From Pelagerythrobacter marensis (GTDB lineage: Bacteria; Pseudomonadota; Alphaproteobacteria; Sphingomonadales; Sphingomonadaceae), in assembly GCF_036700095.1 (NCBI RefSeq), contig NZ_CP144918.1, forward strand, positions 931,001-995,000: 64,000 nucleotides of DNA, written 5' to 3'. Below, one piece after another: positions 10,100 to 18,471 of the stretch. Both the position numbers and the translations under genes were made by a program. The notes beneath the pieces are model-generated. The model saw only the letters and a program-made list of their open reading frames with translations, ran no database searches and was not told the origin of the DNA. Every line of letters starts with the position of its first letter. Within the stretch, counting starts at the first letter, position 1.

Positions 10100-11488
10100 T
10101 CAGCCTGCAGGCAGCCGGATTTCCGCGCGCAACCCGCCTTGCTCGCGGTTTGCCAGAACCAGTTCGCCGCCGTGCTGTTCGGCGATCGCCCGGGCGAGCG
10201 TGAGGCCGAGGCCGGCGCCGCCGGTCGCGCGGTTGCGCGAGGCTTCGCCGCGGGTGAACGGTTCCAGCATGTCGGCGATCCGGTCGGGCGGGATGCCGGG
10301 GCCGCGGTCCTCGACGCGCAGCACCACATGGCCGCCCTCGCGCAATAGCGACACTTCGGCCCCGCCGCCGTAGCGCACGGCGTTGGCGATCAGGTTGCGC
10401 AGCGCCCGGCGCAACCAGGTGATATGGACCGGCAGCGCGGCGCGCACCGTGGTCCCCAGCGCGACCGGATCGCCCATGTCCTCGAACTCCTCGACGACGG
10501 CGGCGGTCAGGGCGGCGAGATCGACCCGCTCGGGCGGATCGCTCGCGCGGCCGACGCGGGCGAGCGAGAGAATGTCGTCGAGCGAGCGGGTAATATCCTC
10601 GATCCCCGCGGCCATCTTCGCGCGCTCGCCTTCGTCTTCCACCGATTCGATGCGCACGCGCAGCGCGGCGAGCGGCGTCTTGAGATCGTGCCCGATCGCG
10701 CCGAGCATGACGTCCTTTTCATCGAGCAGCGCCGCGATGCGCGCTTCCATCGCGTTGTGCGCGGCGATCAGCCGGCGCACGTCGTGTGGGCCGCGCGGGG
10801 CGAGCTGGCCGTCGGCATTCTGCGTGCGGGCGAAGTTCTCCGTGCGCGCGGTGAGCGCCGCGAGCGGCCGGGTGATCCGCCGCAGCAGGAGGAAATGCAG
10901 CCCGACGAGCAGGATGTAGATCACCAGCGTCTGGACGACGATCGAGCTGAGCACCCCGCGCTGGGGCGAAGGGATGGGCACGCGCGCGACGATCCAGTCG
11001 CCCTCGTCCGGTTGCCGGAGGGCGGCGACGACCATTCGCCGGTCGGGCCCGTCCCGGCGCAGCAGCCGGGCGCGCAGGCGGGGACGGTCTTCGATGAACG
11101 GATCGCGCGCCAGCGGGCGTTCGACCACGATCAGGTCGCCCACCGCCATTCCGTGGCTTTCGATCAGCGAACGCAGCGTGGCGGTTCGATCGTCGTCGCG
11201 GACATCGCCCGGCAGGGGCGCAAACGCGGGCATCCGCTCGATCCGCAGCGCGCGGACGACCCGCCCGGAGGCATCGCGCCGGATCCTGCGCGGCTGCTCT
11301 GCGTCGCCTTCGGCGCGCGGCTGGCCGCGAACGACCAGCGAAAAGGCCGCGGCGTTCATCACCGCCGCCTCCCGCCGCGCCTCGGCCGCGCGCCACAGCA
11401 AGCCCGCCGAAATGGCCTGGGCGAGCAGCAGGACGGCGGCCACGGCCAGCAGCATCTGGCCCATCAGGCTGCGCGGCCACAGGCGCAT
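10100..11488 (-). CDS. Membrane sensor histidine kinase
   Basis: A 462-residue kinase: transmembrane segment at about 11-32, a periplasmic sensor region to about 180, a second membrane segment about 182-203, a HAMP-like linker, HisKA with His267 (GHDLKTPLAAL), and an HATPase domain with NLIANAVRYG, DRGPGIP and GGAGLGL boxes. The periplasmic domain is Arg/Asp-rich and has no signature I recognise. It is three bases downstream of its response regulator, forming a leftward two-gene operon. Confidence 0.92.
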   Translation of the reverse strand: MRLWPRSLMGQMLLAVAAVLLLAQAISAGLLWRAAEARREAAVMNAAAFSLVVRGQPRAEGDAEQPRRIRRDASGRVVRALRIERMPAFAPLPGDVRDDDRTATLRSLIESHGMAVGDLIVVERPLARDPFIEDRPRLRARLLRRDGPDRRMVVAALRQPDEGDWIVARVPIPSPQRGVLSSIVVQTLVIYILLVGLHFLLLRRITRPLAALTARTENFARTQNADGQLAPRGPHDVRRLIAAHNAMEARIAALLDEKDVMLGAIGHDLKTPLAALRVRIESVEDEGERAKMAAGIEDITRSLDDILSLARVGRASDPPERVDLAALTAAVVEEFEDMGDPVALGTTVRAALPVHITWLRRALRNLIANAVRYGGGAEVSLLREGGHVVLRVEDRGPGIPPDRIADMLEPFTRGEASRNRATGGAGLGLTLARAIAEQHGGELVLANREQGGLRAEIRLPAG

Positions 11489-11491
11489 GGC

Positions 11492-12226
11492 CTAGCCCCG
11501 ATCCTGCGCGACGCGGCGCACGTCCGCCGCGAAGCGATAACCGCCCCCGCGCACGGTCAGGATAAAGTGAGGGTCGCGGCTGTCTTGCTCGATCTTGCGG
11601 CGCAGGCGGCTGACCTGGTTGTCGACCGCTCGGTCGAACAGATGCGCTTCCCGCCCCTGAACCATGTCGAGCAGCTTGTCGCGGTCCAGAACCGCCCGCG
11701 GGTGATCGAGGAACGCGCGCAGCAAGCGGAATTCGGCAGTGGAAATCGGCACCACCGCGCCTTCGGGATCGGTCAGCTTGCGCTTGAGCGGGTCGAGCCG
11801 CCAGTCTTCGAAGACGTAGTGCGCATCGTCGTCGGCCGGCGCGGCCGGCCGGCTTGCGCGGCGCAGGACCGAACGGATGCGGGCGACCAGCTCGCGCGGT
11901 TCGAACGGTTTGACGACATAGTCGTCAGCGCCAATTTCCAGCCCGACGATACGGTCGGTCGCTTCGCCCTTCGCGGTCAGGAATATGACCGGGATCTCGC
12001 GCGTTTCGACCAGGTGGCGGCACAGCGACAGTCCGTCTTCGCCCGGCATCATGATGTCGAGCAGGACAAGGTCGGGCGTTTCGGCCAGCATGGCGCTGCG
12101 CGCCGCGGCAGCGCCGGCTGCCTGCTGCACGGCGAACCCCTGGCGGGCAAGATAGTCCGCCAGGGGTTCGCGCAGGCTTGCCTCGTCGTCGACGAGCAGC
12201 AAGCGAATGGGGGCGGGGTCGCTCAT
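11492..12226 (-). CDS. OmpR-family response regulator
   Basis: A 244-residue regulator: receiver domain (residues about 8-120) with DDE acidic pair and phospho-acceptor Asp57 in LVLLDIMMPGEDG, followed by a winged-helix domain (about 145-240) with the RLLRAFLDHP and AVDNQVSRLRRKIE segments of the OmpR/PhoB type. It pairs with the kinase downstream. The neighbouring EF-hand gene upstream and the direct repeats near 13094-13142 hint at what it may control. Confidence 0.93.
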   Translation of the reverse strand: MSDPAPIRLLLVDDEASLREPLADYLARQGFAVQQAAGAAAARSAMLAETPDLVLLDIMMPGEDGLSLCRHLVETREIPVIFLTAKGEATDRIVGLEIGADDYVVKPFEPRELVARIRSVLRRASRPAAPADDDAHYVFEDWRLDPLKRKLTDPEGAVVPISTAEFRLLRAFLDHPRAVLDRDKLLDMVQGREAHLFDRAVDNQVSRLRRKIEQDSRDPHFILTVRGGGYRFAADVRRVAQDRG

Positions 12227-12272
12227 CGCCGGGGCCTAGACCCGCGCCATGGTGTGGATCAAGCGCATGGCT

Positions 12273-12983
12273 TCAGCCCGGCTGGCGCGCTGCCCGATGC
12301 TGCTTCATCCGTTCGCGCATGGCGTCGCGCGCGGCCTTGCGCTCGGCCCGGGTGATCGCGCCATCGCCGTCGCTGTCGGCACGGGCGAAGCGCTGTTCGA
12401 CCGCCGCGTCGAATTCGGCGCGGCTCACGGCCTTGTCGCCATCGGTGTCGGCCCGGCGCAGCATGGCCATGCCGGTCATCCTGCCGCCGTGGCGGCCCGC
12501 CTTGCGGCCGTGGCCGCGGCGCCCTTCGCGGGCCTTGTCGCCGCGCGCTTCGTGTGCGGCCTGCATCTCGGCCTGCGAGATCCCGCCGCTTCCGTCGGCA
12601 TCGAGCCGCGCAAACCGTTCGGCGCGGCGCTCGGCCCGGCGCTCTTCGCGCGCTTCGCGGCGCTCGGCGCGCTTTTCGCGCCTTTCGGCCCGCGCCGCAT
12701 CCATTTCGGCCCGGGTCACCTCGCCGTTACCGTCCGCGTCGAGCCGCGCGAAGCGTTGCGCCTGGCGCGCGGCGCGGTCGTCGGCATCGATTCTGCCGTC
12801 GGCGTTGGCATCGAGGCGGGCGAAGAACCGGTCGGCATGGGCGCGCATTTCGGCGCGGGTGATCGCGCCGTTGCCGTCGGCATCGGGGCCGCGCGGCGCG
12901 CTGTCGTTCCGAGCCATCAGGGCGGACCCGCCGGCCAGCGCGAGCGCGGCGGCGGCGGAAAGGGAAAGGGCGATCGTTCTCAT
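12273..12983 (-). CDS. Exported protein with six EF-hand loops
   Basis: About 236 residues with an N-terminal Ala-rich signal peptide (residues about 1-24). Six 12-residue EF-hand-type loops can be read, for example DADGNGAITRAE, DANADGRIDADD, DADGNGEVTRAE, DADGSGGISQAE, DTDGDKAVSRAE and DSDGDGAITRAE. Between loops 3 and 4 is a highly charged Arg/Glu/Ala helix, and a Gly/His/Arg-rich linker precedes loop 5. Calcium binding in the periplasm is expected from the loops. The start at ATG 12983 has GGAG eight bases upstream. It lies directly upstream of the response regulator/kinase pair in the same direction. Confidence 0.88.
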   Translation of the reverse strand: MRTIALSLSAAAALALAGGSALMARNDSAPRGPDADGNGAITRAEMRAHADRFFARLDANADGRIDADDRAARQAQRFARLDADGNGEVTRAEMDAARAERREKRAERREAREERRAERRAERFARLDADGSGGISQAEMQAAHEARGDKAREGRRGHGRKAGRHGGRMTGMAMLRRADTDGDKAVSRAEFDAAVEQRFARADSDGDGAITRAERKAARDAMRERMKQHRAARQPG

Positions 12984-13014
12984 GGTCAATGCTCCGCTCG
13001 GGAAGAAGAGGGTT

Positions 13015-13069
13015 GAGCTGCGAGGTCGCCGGAGGGGGAGGGAGGTCGACCCGGCGACGCTCGCAACTC
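13015..13069 (-). other. Large imperfect hairpin in front of the EF-hand gene
   Basis: Arms at 13015-13032 and 13051-13069 pair over about 16 positions (TCGCCGG with CCGGCGA, TGCGAG with CTCGCA, GAG with CTC) around a purine-rich loop. It sits 30 bases before the EF-hand start and after the cupin gene, so it is either an attenuator/leader structure or a tailless terminator. Confidence 0.4.
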
Positions 13070-13093
13070 AGAGTGCCTGTTCTAGCGGCGCAG

Positions 13094-13142
13094 TGTCGCA
13101 CGATTATCCCGGATCGGGGCGATATTGTCGCGGATTGTCGCA
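13094..13142. promoter_or_regulatory. Direct repeats, possible response-regulator site
   Basis: ATTGTCG occurs twice with a 10-base period (13124-13130 and 13134-13140), and TGTCGCA recurs at 13095-13101, 40 bases from its match at 13136-13142. Ten-base-spaced direct repeats are the usual target of OmpR-family dimers, and an OmpR-type system lies next door. The assignment is inference. Confidence 0.35.
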
Positions 13143-13176
13143 CCGCTGCCCGCGCGTTCACGCACGGGCAAGGCAG

Positions 13177-13572
13177 TCAGCGCGCCCGGTGCTCGGTGCC
13201 TTCGCCGGCGGTGATGAAGAGCGCCGTGGCCTCCGCCTCGACATCCGCGGTGTGCCAGGTGCCGGGGGGATTGATCGCATATTCGCCCGCACCCAGGGTC
13301 ACGGTGTCGGCCGAACCGTCGGCATGTTCCTGATGCAGCGTCATCTCCCCTTCCAGGCACAGGACGACTTCGTCGCCCGCCGGGTGCATTTCCCAGGAAT
13401 CCCAGGATTCGGCGAAATGGAACAGGCTCACCAGCCGCCCTTCCGCCCCGTCTTCGGCATGGCGTGCGACATAATCGCCATACCACGCCATGCCGGTGAA
13501 TTCCGGCTGGGCGACGGCGGTGCCGCCCCGGCCCAGATGGATCGGAAAGCGGGCGATCGGCTGGCCCGCCAT
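13177..13572 (-). CDS. Cupin-domain protein
   Basis: A 131-residue single-cupin protein. The two cupin motifs are visible: the first around EMHPAGDEVVLCLEGEMTLH and the second around NPPGTWHTADV, with metal-ligand His and Glu candidates. The function is unknown; ChrR-like anti-sigma and dioxygenase relatives share the fold. Its start overlaps the stop of the VOC gene by one base (TGATG), so the two are co-translated. Confidence 0.85.
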   Translation of the reverse strand: MAGQPIARFPIHLGRGGTAVAQPEFTGMAWYGDYVARHAEDGAEGRLVSLFHFAESWDSWEMHPAGDEVVLCLEGEMTLHQEHADGSADTVTLGAGEYAINPPGTWHTADVEAEATALFITAGEGTEHRAR

Positions 13573-13964
13573 CAGGCTTGCACCATGCAGAAGGCGTTGA
13601 GCTTGTTGCCGTCGCGATCGCGGAAATAGGCGGCGTAGAATGTGCTTCCGTCGCCATCGGGTTCGCCCCGCGGACCCGGAGCGCCTTCGTCGCTGCCGCC
13701 GTTCGCCAGCGCGATTTCGTAAAGCCGCTTCACTTGCGCTTCGTCCTTCGCCTCCAGCGCGACCATCGTGCCGTTGCCGACGCTCGCCGCCTTCCCGTCG
13801 TACGGCTTCGTCAGGGCCACGCCCGCGCCGCCGCCGGGCCGGCCCCAGGCGATGTAGCTGTCGAAATCCATCATCCGCCCCACGCCCATCTCTTCCGCGA
13901 TGGCATCGTAGAACGGCGCGTTGCCCTGCAGGTCGTTGGTGCCCAGCGTTACGTAACCGATCAT
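13572..13964 (-). CDS. VOC-superfamily (glyoxalase-like) protein
   Basis: A 130-residue protein with the paired beta-alpha-beta-beta-beta halves of the vicinal oxygen chelate fold: MIGYVTLGTNDLQGNAPFYDAI at the start and YAAYFRDRDGNKLNAFC at the end. Members are lyases, dioxygenases or antibiotic-binding proteins; this subgroup is usually annotated only as glyoxalase/bleomycin-resistance-like. It leads the two-gene VOC-cupin unit. Confidence 0.88.
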   Translation of the reverse strand: MIGYVTLGTNDLQGNAPFYDAIAEEMGVGRMMDFDSYIAWGRPGGGAGVALTKPYDGKAASVGNGTMVALEAKDEAQVKRLYEIALANGGSDEGAPGPRGEPDGDGSTFYAAYFRDRDGNKLNAFCMVQA

Positions 13965-14060
13965 CGTCCCTCTCCTCGACAGCGAATCGCCAGTGAGGAG
14001 AACATTAGCAGAACATCGGGGTATAGGAAATGCCTTTTTGCGGCGGTGGGCCGGACGGGG

Positions 14061-15878
14061 CTAGAGCGGCCGGCACGCCTCCTCCAGCCAGGCCAGCGCC
14101 TCGCCTTCGAGCTGCGGGGCGAGGATCGCGCGGGTCTTCGCGTGATAGTCGTTCCACCAGGCGATCTCGTCCTCGGTCAGCAGCGAACGGTCGACCAGGG
14201 TGCGGTCGATCGGCACGAACGTCAGCGGTTCGAAGCCGAGCCAGTCGCCCTCGGCCCCGTCGATCTCGCGCTTCACGGTCAGCACGAGGTTCTCGATCCG
14301 AATGCCGTATTCGCCGCCCTTGTAATAACCGGGCTCGTTCGAGAGGATCATCCCGGCGAACAGCTCCTGCCCCGTGCCGGCCTGGCCGCCGCTCGACTTG
14401 GCGATCCGCTGCGGCCCCTCGTGCACGCCGAGGTAGCTGCCGACGCCGTGGCCGGTGCCGTGGCCGTAGTCGACCCCGGCCTGCCACAGGAACTGACGGG
14501 CGAAGGCGTCGAGCTGGCTGCCGTTGGTGCCTTGCGGGAAGACCGCGCGGTCGATCGCGATATGGCCCTTGAGCACGCGGGTGAAGCGGTCCTTCTGCTC
14601 GGCCGAGGGTTCGCGCGAGCCGTCGGGCGCGGCGATCCACACGGTGCGGGTGATATCGGTCGTCCCGTCGAGATATTGCCCGCCCGAATCGCACAGGAAA
14701 ATGCTGCCCGGCTCGATCGGCAGGTTCGATTCCTCGTCGACCCGGTAATGCGGGATCGCCGCGTGCGGCCCGGCGGCGGAAATCGTGTCGAAGCTGTTGT
14801 CCTTCAGCAGACCGGTTGCCTGGCGGAATTCCTGCAGCTTGGCGGCGGCCGACAGCTCGGTCTCGCCGCCCTCGGGCGCCGCGACCGACAGCCAGTGGAG
14901 GAAGCGCGCCACCGCCGCGCCGTCCCGCTCCTGCGCCTTGCGGTGCCCTTGCTGCTCGACCGGGTTTTTGATCGCCTTGGGCAGGATCGCCGGATCGCGC
15001 TCGGCCACAGGCGTCGCGCCGGCGCCTTCCAGCAGGCGGAAGATCGCGGCCACGCCGTAGTCGGGATCGACCGAAACGGTCTTGCCCTTCATCGCGCCGA
15101 GCGCGCCGTCGAAGGCATCGCGCGGGCGGATCGTCACCGCGTTGCCGAGATGCTGTTCCAGCTCGGGCGTCACTTTCTCGGGCGCGATGAACAGTTCGGC
15201 CGTGCCGTCGCTGTGCACGATGAGGTAGGAGAGCGCGACCGGCGTGCGCTCGACATCGGTGCCGCGGATGTTGAGCAGCCAGGCGATCGAATCGAGCGCC
15301 GAGATCACCGCCGCGTCGTAGCCTTCCTCCTTCAGCCAGTCGGCCACTTCGGCGCGCTTTTCCGCGCTCGGGCGGCCGGCGTGTTCGTCCGCGTGGACCA
15401 GCGCAGGGGCGGCCGAGGGGGCGGGCCGATCGTCCCACACGGCATCGACCGGATTGCTGTCGACCGCGACCAGTTCGCTGCCCTTCTTCGCCAGCGCCTG
15501 GCCCACCTGATCGGCCCAGCCCTTCGTATGGAGCCAGGGATCGAAACCGATCTTCGCCCCGGCGGGCGCATTGTCGGCGATCCACTTGCCCATCGAGACC
15601 TGCGGGACGAGGCAATAGTCGTAAAGCTTGCCGTCGACCTGTTCGCGCACCTGGATCGTGTAGCGTCCGTCGACGAACATCGCCGCCTTGTCCGCCAGCA
15701 CGACCGCGCTCCCGGCCGAACCGCCGAAGCCGGTCAGCCAGGCGAGGCGCTGGGCATAGCCGCCGATGTACTCGCTCATGTGTTCGTCGGAGATCGGAAC
15801 GACGAAACCGTCGAGCCCCCGTCGCTTCAGTTCCTCGCGCAGGGCGGTGAGACGGGCTTCGTGGGTTTGCATCAGCAT
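14061..15878 (-). CDS. Aminopeptidase P family Xaa-Pro peptidase
   Basis: A 605-residue M24 metallopeptidase. The C-terminal pita-bread domain carries the five metal ligands in CDSGGQYLDGTTDITRT, HGTGHGVGSYLGVHEGP, SNEPGYY and IENLV. Two creatinase-type N-domains precede it, giving the long (about 600) form seen in aminopeptidase P1 of eukaryotes and many proteobacteria. It would cleave N-terminal residues before proline in the cytosol. The ATG at 15878 follows AAAGGA by eight bases. A second peptidase gene diverges from it across 37 bases. Confidence 0.93.
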   Translation of the reverse strand: MLMQTHEARLTALREELKRRGLDGFVVPISDEHMSEYIGGYAQRLAWLTGFGGSAGSAVVLADKAAMFVDGRYTIQVREQVDGKLYDYCLVPQVSMGKWIADNAPAGAKIGFDPWLHTKGWADQVGQALAKKGSELVAVDSNPVDAVWDDRPAPSAAPALVHADEHAGRPSAEKRAEVADWLKEEGYDAAVISALDSIAWLLNIRGTDVERTPVALSYLIVHSDGTAELFIAPEKVTPELEQHLGNAVTIRPRDAFDGALGAMKGKTVSVDPDYGVAAIFRLLEGAGATPVAERDPAILPKAIKNPVEQQGHRKAQERDGAAVARFLHWLSVAAPEGGETELSAAAKLQEFRQATGLLKDNSFDTISAAGPHAAIPHYRVDEESNLPIEPGSIFLCDSGGQYLDGTTDITRTVWIAAPDGSREPSAEQKDRFTRVLKGHIAIDRAVFPQGTNGSQLDAFARQFLWQAGVDYGHGTGHGVGSYLGVHEGPQRIAKSSGGQAGTGQELFAGMILSNEPGYYKGGEYGIRIENLVLTVKREIDGAEGDWLGFEPLTFVPIDRTLVDRSLLTEDEIAWWNDYHAKTRAILAPQLEGEALAWLEEACRPL

Positions 15879-15915
15879 GGTTGCGGTCCTTTCGTGGCCC
15901 ACATAGAGGCGCGGG

Positions 15916-18051
15916 ATGGATCATGCCACCGAACAATCCGTATCCGGGCCGCCGATCGCGGCAAAGCGGCCCGTGAAAGCAACGCATCACGGGCACGAGA
16001 TTTCCGACGATTACGCCTGGCTGCGCGACCCCGGCTATCCGGTGGTGGACGACGCGGAGGTGATCGCCCACCTGGAGGCGGAGAACGCCTGGTTCGAAGC
16101 GCGGATGAAGCCCCACCGCCCGCTGGTCGACACGCTGTTCACGGAAATGCGCGCCCGGATCAAGGAGGCGGACAAGTCGGTCCCGCAGAAGGACGGCGAC
16201 TGGCTCTACTGGATCGAGTTCGAGGAAGGCGCCGAATACAAGAAATGGTGGCGTCGCCCGGTCGGCGCGCCCGACGACGGCAGCGCGGATCAGCTGATTC
16301 TCGACGAGCCGGCGCTGGCCGAAGGAAAGCCCTATTTCCGCGTCGGCGCGCTGTCGGTCAGCCAGGATGGCAGCAAGCTGGCCTATTCGGTCGACGACAA
16401 CGGGTCCGAACGATTCACCGTGCGAATCAAGGACCTCGCGACCGGCGCGCTGCTGCCCGACGAGATTCCCGGCACGCTCTCCGCACTGGTCTGGGTCGCG
16501 GGCGACACCGGGCTGGTCTACTCGCTCGCCAACGAACAGTGGCGGACCGACAACGCGCGGCTCCACTGGCTGGGCAAGCCTGTCGAAGAGGATGTCGAAC
16601 TCTACCACGAGGACGACGAGGGCTTCCGCGTCGGCTCGACGCTTTCGGCGGACGAGAAATGGATCGTGATCGGCACCAGCGATCACGAAACGAGCGAGGT
16701 CAGACTGGCCCCCGCCGACGATCCGCTGGCCGAACCGCTGCTGGTCCGCCCGCGGCGCAAGGGCGTCGAGTACGACGTCGATACGAATGGTGAGACGCTG
16801 TTCGTCCACGCCAACGACACGCACGAGAACTTCCGCCTCGCGACCGCGCCGCTCGCCGATCCGTCCGACTGGACGACGGCGATCGAGGGGTCGGACGACT
16901 TCTACCTCACCGGCTTCGCGCTGTTCCGCGACTTCTACGTGGTCGAGGGGCGGCAGGCGGGCCTCGATACGATCGCGGTCCGCTATTACGGCGATCCCGG
17001 GCGGGTCGAACCGATCGCCTTCCCCGAAGAAAGCTACAGCGCCGGCCTCGCCAACAATCCCGAATTCGCGACCGACCGGCTGCGCCTCTCCTACGAAAGC
17101 ATGGTCAGCCCCTCGACCGTCTACGACTATCACGTCGCCGAGCGGCGGCTCGAAACGCTGAAAGTGCAGGAGATCCCCACGGGCTACGACGCCTCGCTCT
17201 ATCGTACGGAGCGGATCGCGGTCCCGGCGCGCGACGGCACGCCGGTTCCGGTGTCGATCCTCTATCGCGCCGACCGCGAAAGCCCCGGGCCGCTGCACCT
17301 TTACGGCTATGGCGCTTACGGAATCGCCGTTCCGCCCGGCTTTTCGACCACCCGGCTGAGCCTGGTCGATCGCGGGTTCGCCTATGCCATCGCCCATATC
17401 CGCGGCGGCGACGATCTGGGCCGCGCCTGGTACAAGGCGGGCAAGCTGGAGCGGCGCACCAATGCCTTCAACGATTTCGTCGACGTGGCGAAAGGCCTGA
17501 TCGCGCGCGGCTATACCGAAGCGGGCAAAGTCACGATCTCGGGCGGGTCGGCCGGCGGCGAGCTGATGGGGGCAGTGGTCAATTCCGATCCCGCGCTGTG
17601 GGGCGCGGTCGTGGCGCATGTGCCGTTCGTCGACGTGCTCAACACGATGCTCGACGCCAGCCTGCCGCTGACGCCGGGCGAGTGGCCCGAATGGGGCAAT
17701 CCGATCGAGGACAGGGCCGCGTTCGAGCTGATCCGCAGCTACAGCCCCTACGACAACGTCCGCGCGCAGGCCTATCCGCCGATGCTGGTGACCGCCGGAT
17801 TGAACGATCCGCGCGTGACCTATTGGGAGCCGGCCAAGTGGGTCGCCCGGCTGCGCGCGTTGAAGACCGACAGCAACGAGCTGCTGCTCAAGACCAACAT
17901 GGGCGCCGGGCACGGCGGCAAGTCGGGCCGGTTCGAAAGCCTGGAGGAAGCGGCCGAGGAATTCGCCTTCATCCTGTGGCAGATGGGGCTGGCGCCGCCG
18001 GCCGGTACCGGCGGCGAAAACCCCGGCGGCGCCCCGGAGGCCGGGGAATGA
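15916..18051 (+). CDS. ptrB: S9A-family oligopeptidase B (protease II)
   Basis: A 711-residue prolyl-oligopeptidase-family serine peptidase. An N-terminal seven-bladed propeller domain (to about 415) precedes the hydrolase domain with Ser545 (GGSAGGE), Asp631 (GLNDPRV) and His666 (GAGHGGKSG). PtrB cuts after Lys/Arg in short peptides. The terminal 25 residues are Gly/Pro-rich and probably flexible. Its TGA overlaps the ATG of the thioesterase gene (ATGA). Confidence 0.93.
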   Translation: MDHATEQSVSGPPIAAKRPVKATHHGHEISDDYAWLRDPGYPVVDDAEVIAHLEAENAWFEARMKPHRPLVDTLFTEMRARIKEADKSVPQKDGDWLYWIEFEEGAEYKKWWRRPVGAPDDGSADQLILDEPALAEGKPYFRVGALSVSQDGSKLAYSVDDNGSERFTVRIKDLATGALLPDEIPGTLSALVWVAGDTGLVYSLANEQWRTDNARLHWLGKPVEEDVELYHEDDEGFRVGSTLSADEKWIVIGTSDHETSEVRLAPADDPLAEPLLVRPRRKGVEYDVDTNGETLFVHANDTHENFRLATAPLADPSDWTTAIEGSDDFYLTGFALFRDFYVVEGRQAGLDTIAVRYYGDPGRVEPIAFPEESYSAGLANNPEFATDRLRLSYESMVSPSTVYDYHVAERRLETLKVQEIPTGYDASLYRTERIAVPARDGTPVPVSILYRADRESPGPLHLYGYGAYGIAVPPGFSTTRLSLVDRGFAYAIAHIRGGDDLGRAWYKAGKLERRTNAFNDFVDVAKGLIARGYTEAGKVTISGGSAGGELMGAVVNSDPALWGAVVAHVPFVDVLNTMLDASLPLTPGEWPEWGNPIEDRAAFELIRSYSPYDNVRAQAYPPMLVTAGLNDPRVTYWEPAKWVARLRALKTDSNELLLKTNMGAGHGGKSGRFESLEEAAEEFAFILWQMGLAPPAGTGGENPGGAPEAGE

Positions 18052-18446
18052 GTGGGCCGTTCCGCCTGACGTTTGCCGCGCGGCCCGGGCACATCGACGT
18101 GATGGGCCACGTCAACAACACCGTGTGGGTCCAGTGGGTGCAGGATATCGCGACTGCACACTGGGATGCAGCGGCGCAGCCCGGTCACGCGCAGGCCTAT
18201 GTCTGGGTCGTGACCCGGCACGAGATCGATTATCGCGGCAATGTGGCCGAGGGCGAGCAGGTGGTCGGCGAGACCTGGATCGAAGGCGAACCGCGCGGCG
18301 CGACGTCGATGCGGCGGGTCGATTTCCGCAATGCGGCGGGCAAGGTCATCGTCTCGGCCGCGACCACCTGGGCCATGCTCGATCGCGAAACCGGCCGGCC
18401 GGTCCGCGTCCGCCCGGACGTACTGGCGCCGTTCCGCGCGGGGTGA
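18048..18446 (+). CDS. Acyl-CoA thioesterase, 4-hydroxybenzoyl-CoA thioesterase (hot-dog) family
   Basis: A 132-residue hot-dog-fold protein with the N-terminal HIDVMGHVNNTVWVQW signature, where the Asp/His-flanked helix carries the thioesterase active site, and a central ATSMRRVDFR strand. It resembles FadM/YbgC proteins; substrate unknown. It is translationally coupled to ptrB. The following gene converges on it. Confidence 0.88.
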   Translation: MSGPFRLTFAARPGHIDVMGHVNNTVWVQWVQDIATAHWDAAAQPGHAQAYVWVVTRHEIDYRGNVAEGEQVVGETWIEGEPRGATSMRRVDFRNAAGKVIVSAATTWAMLDRETGRPVRVRPDVLAPFRAG

Positions 18447-18471
18447 GGTCGCCCCCGGGCGGCGCGGCCCG

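Noticed and set aside
10424-12355. Long rightward frame opposite the two-component genes
   Set aside because: Low-complexity His/Arg/Gln-rich translation without a domain; the opposite strand has complete kinase and regulator.
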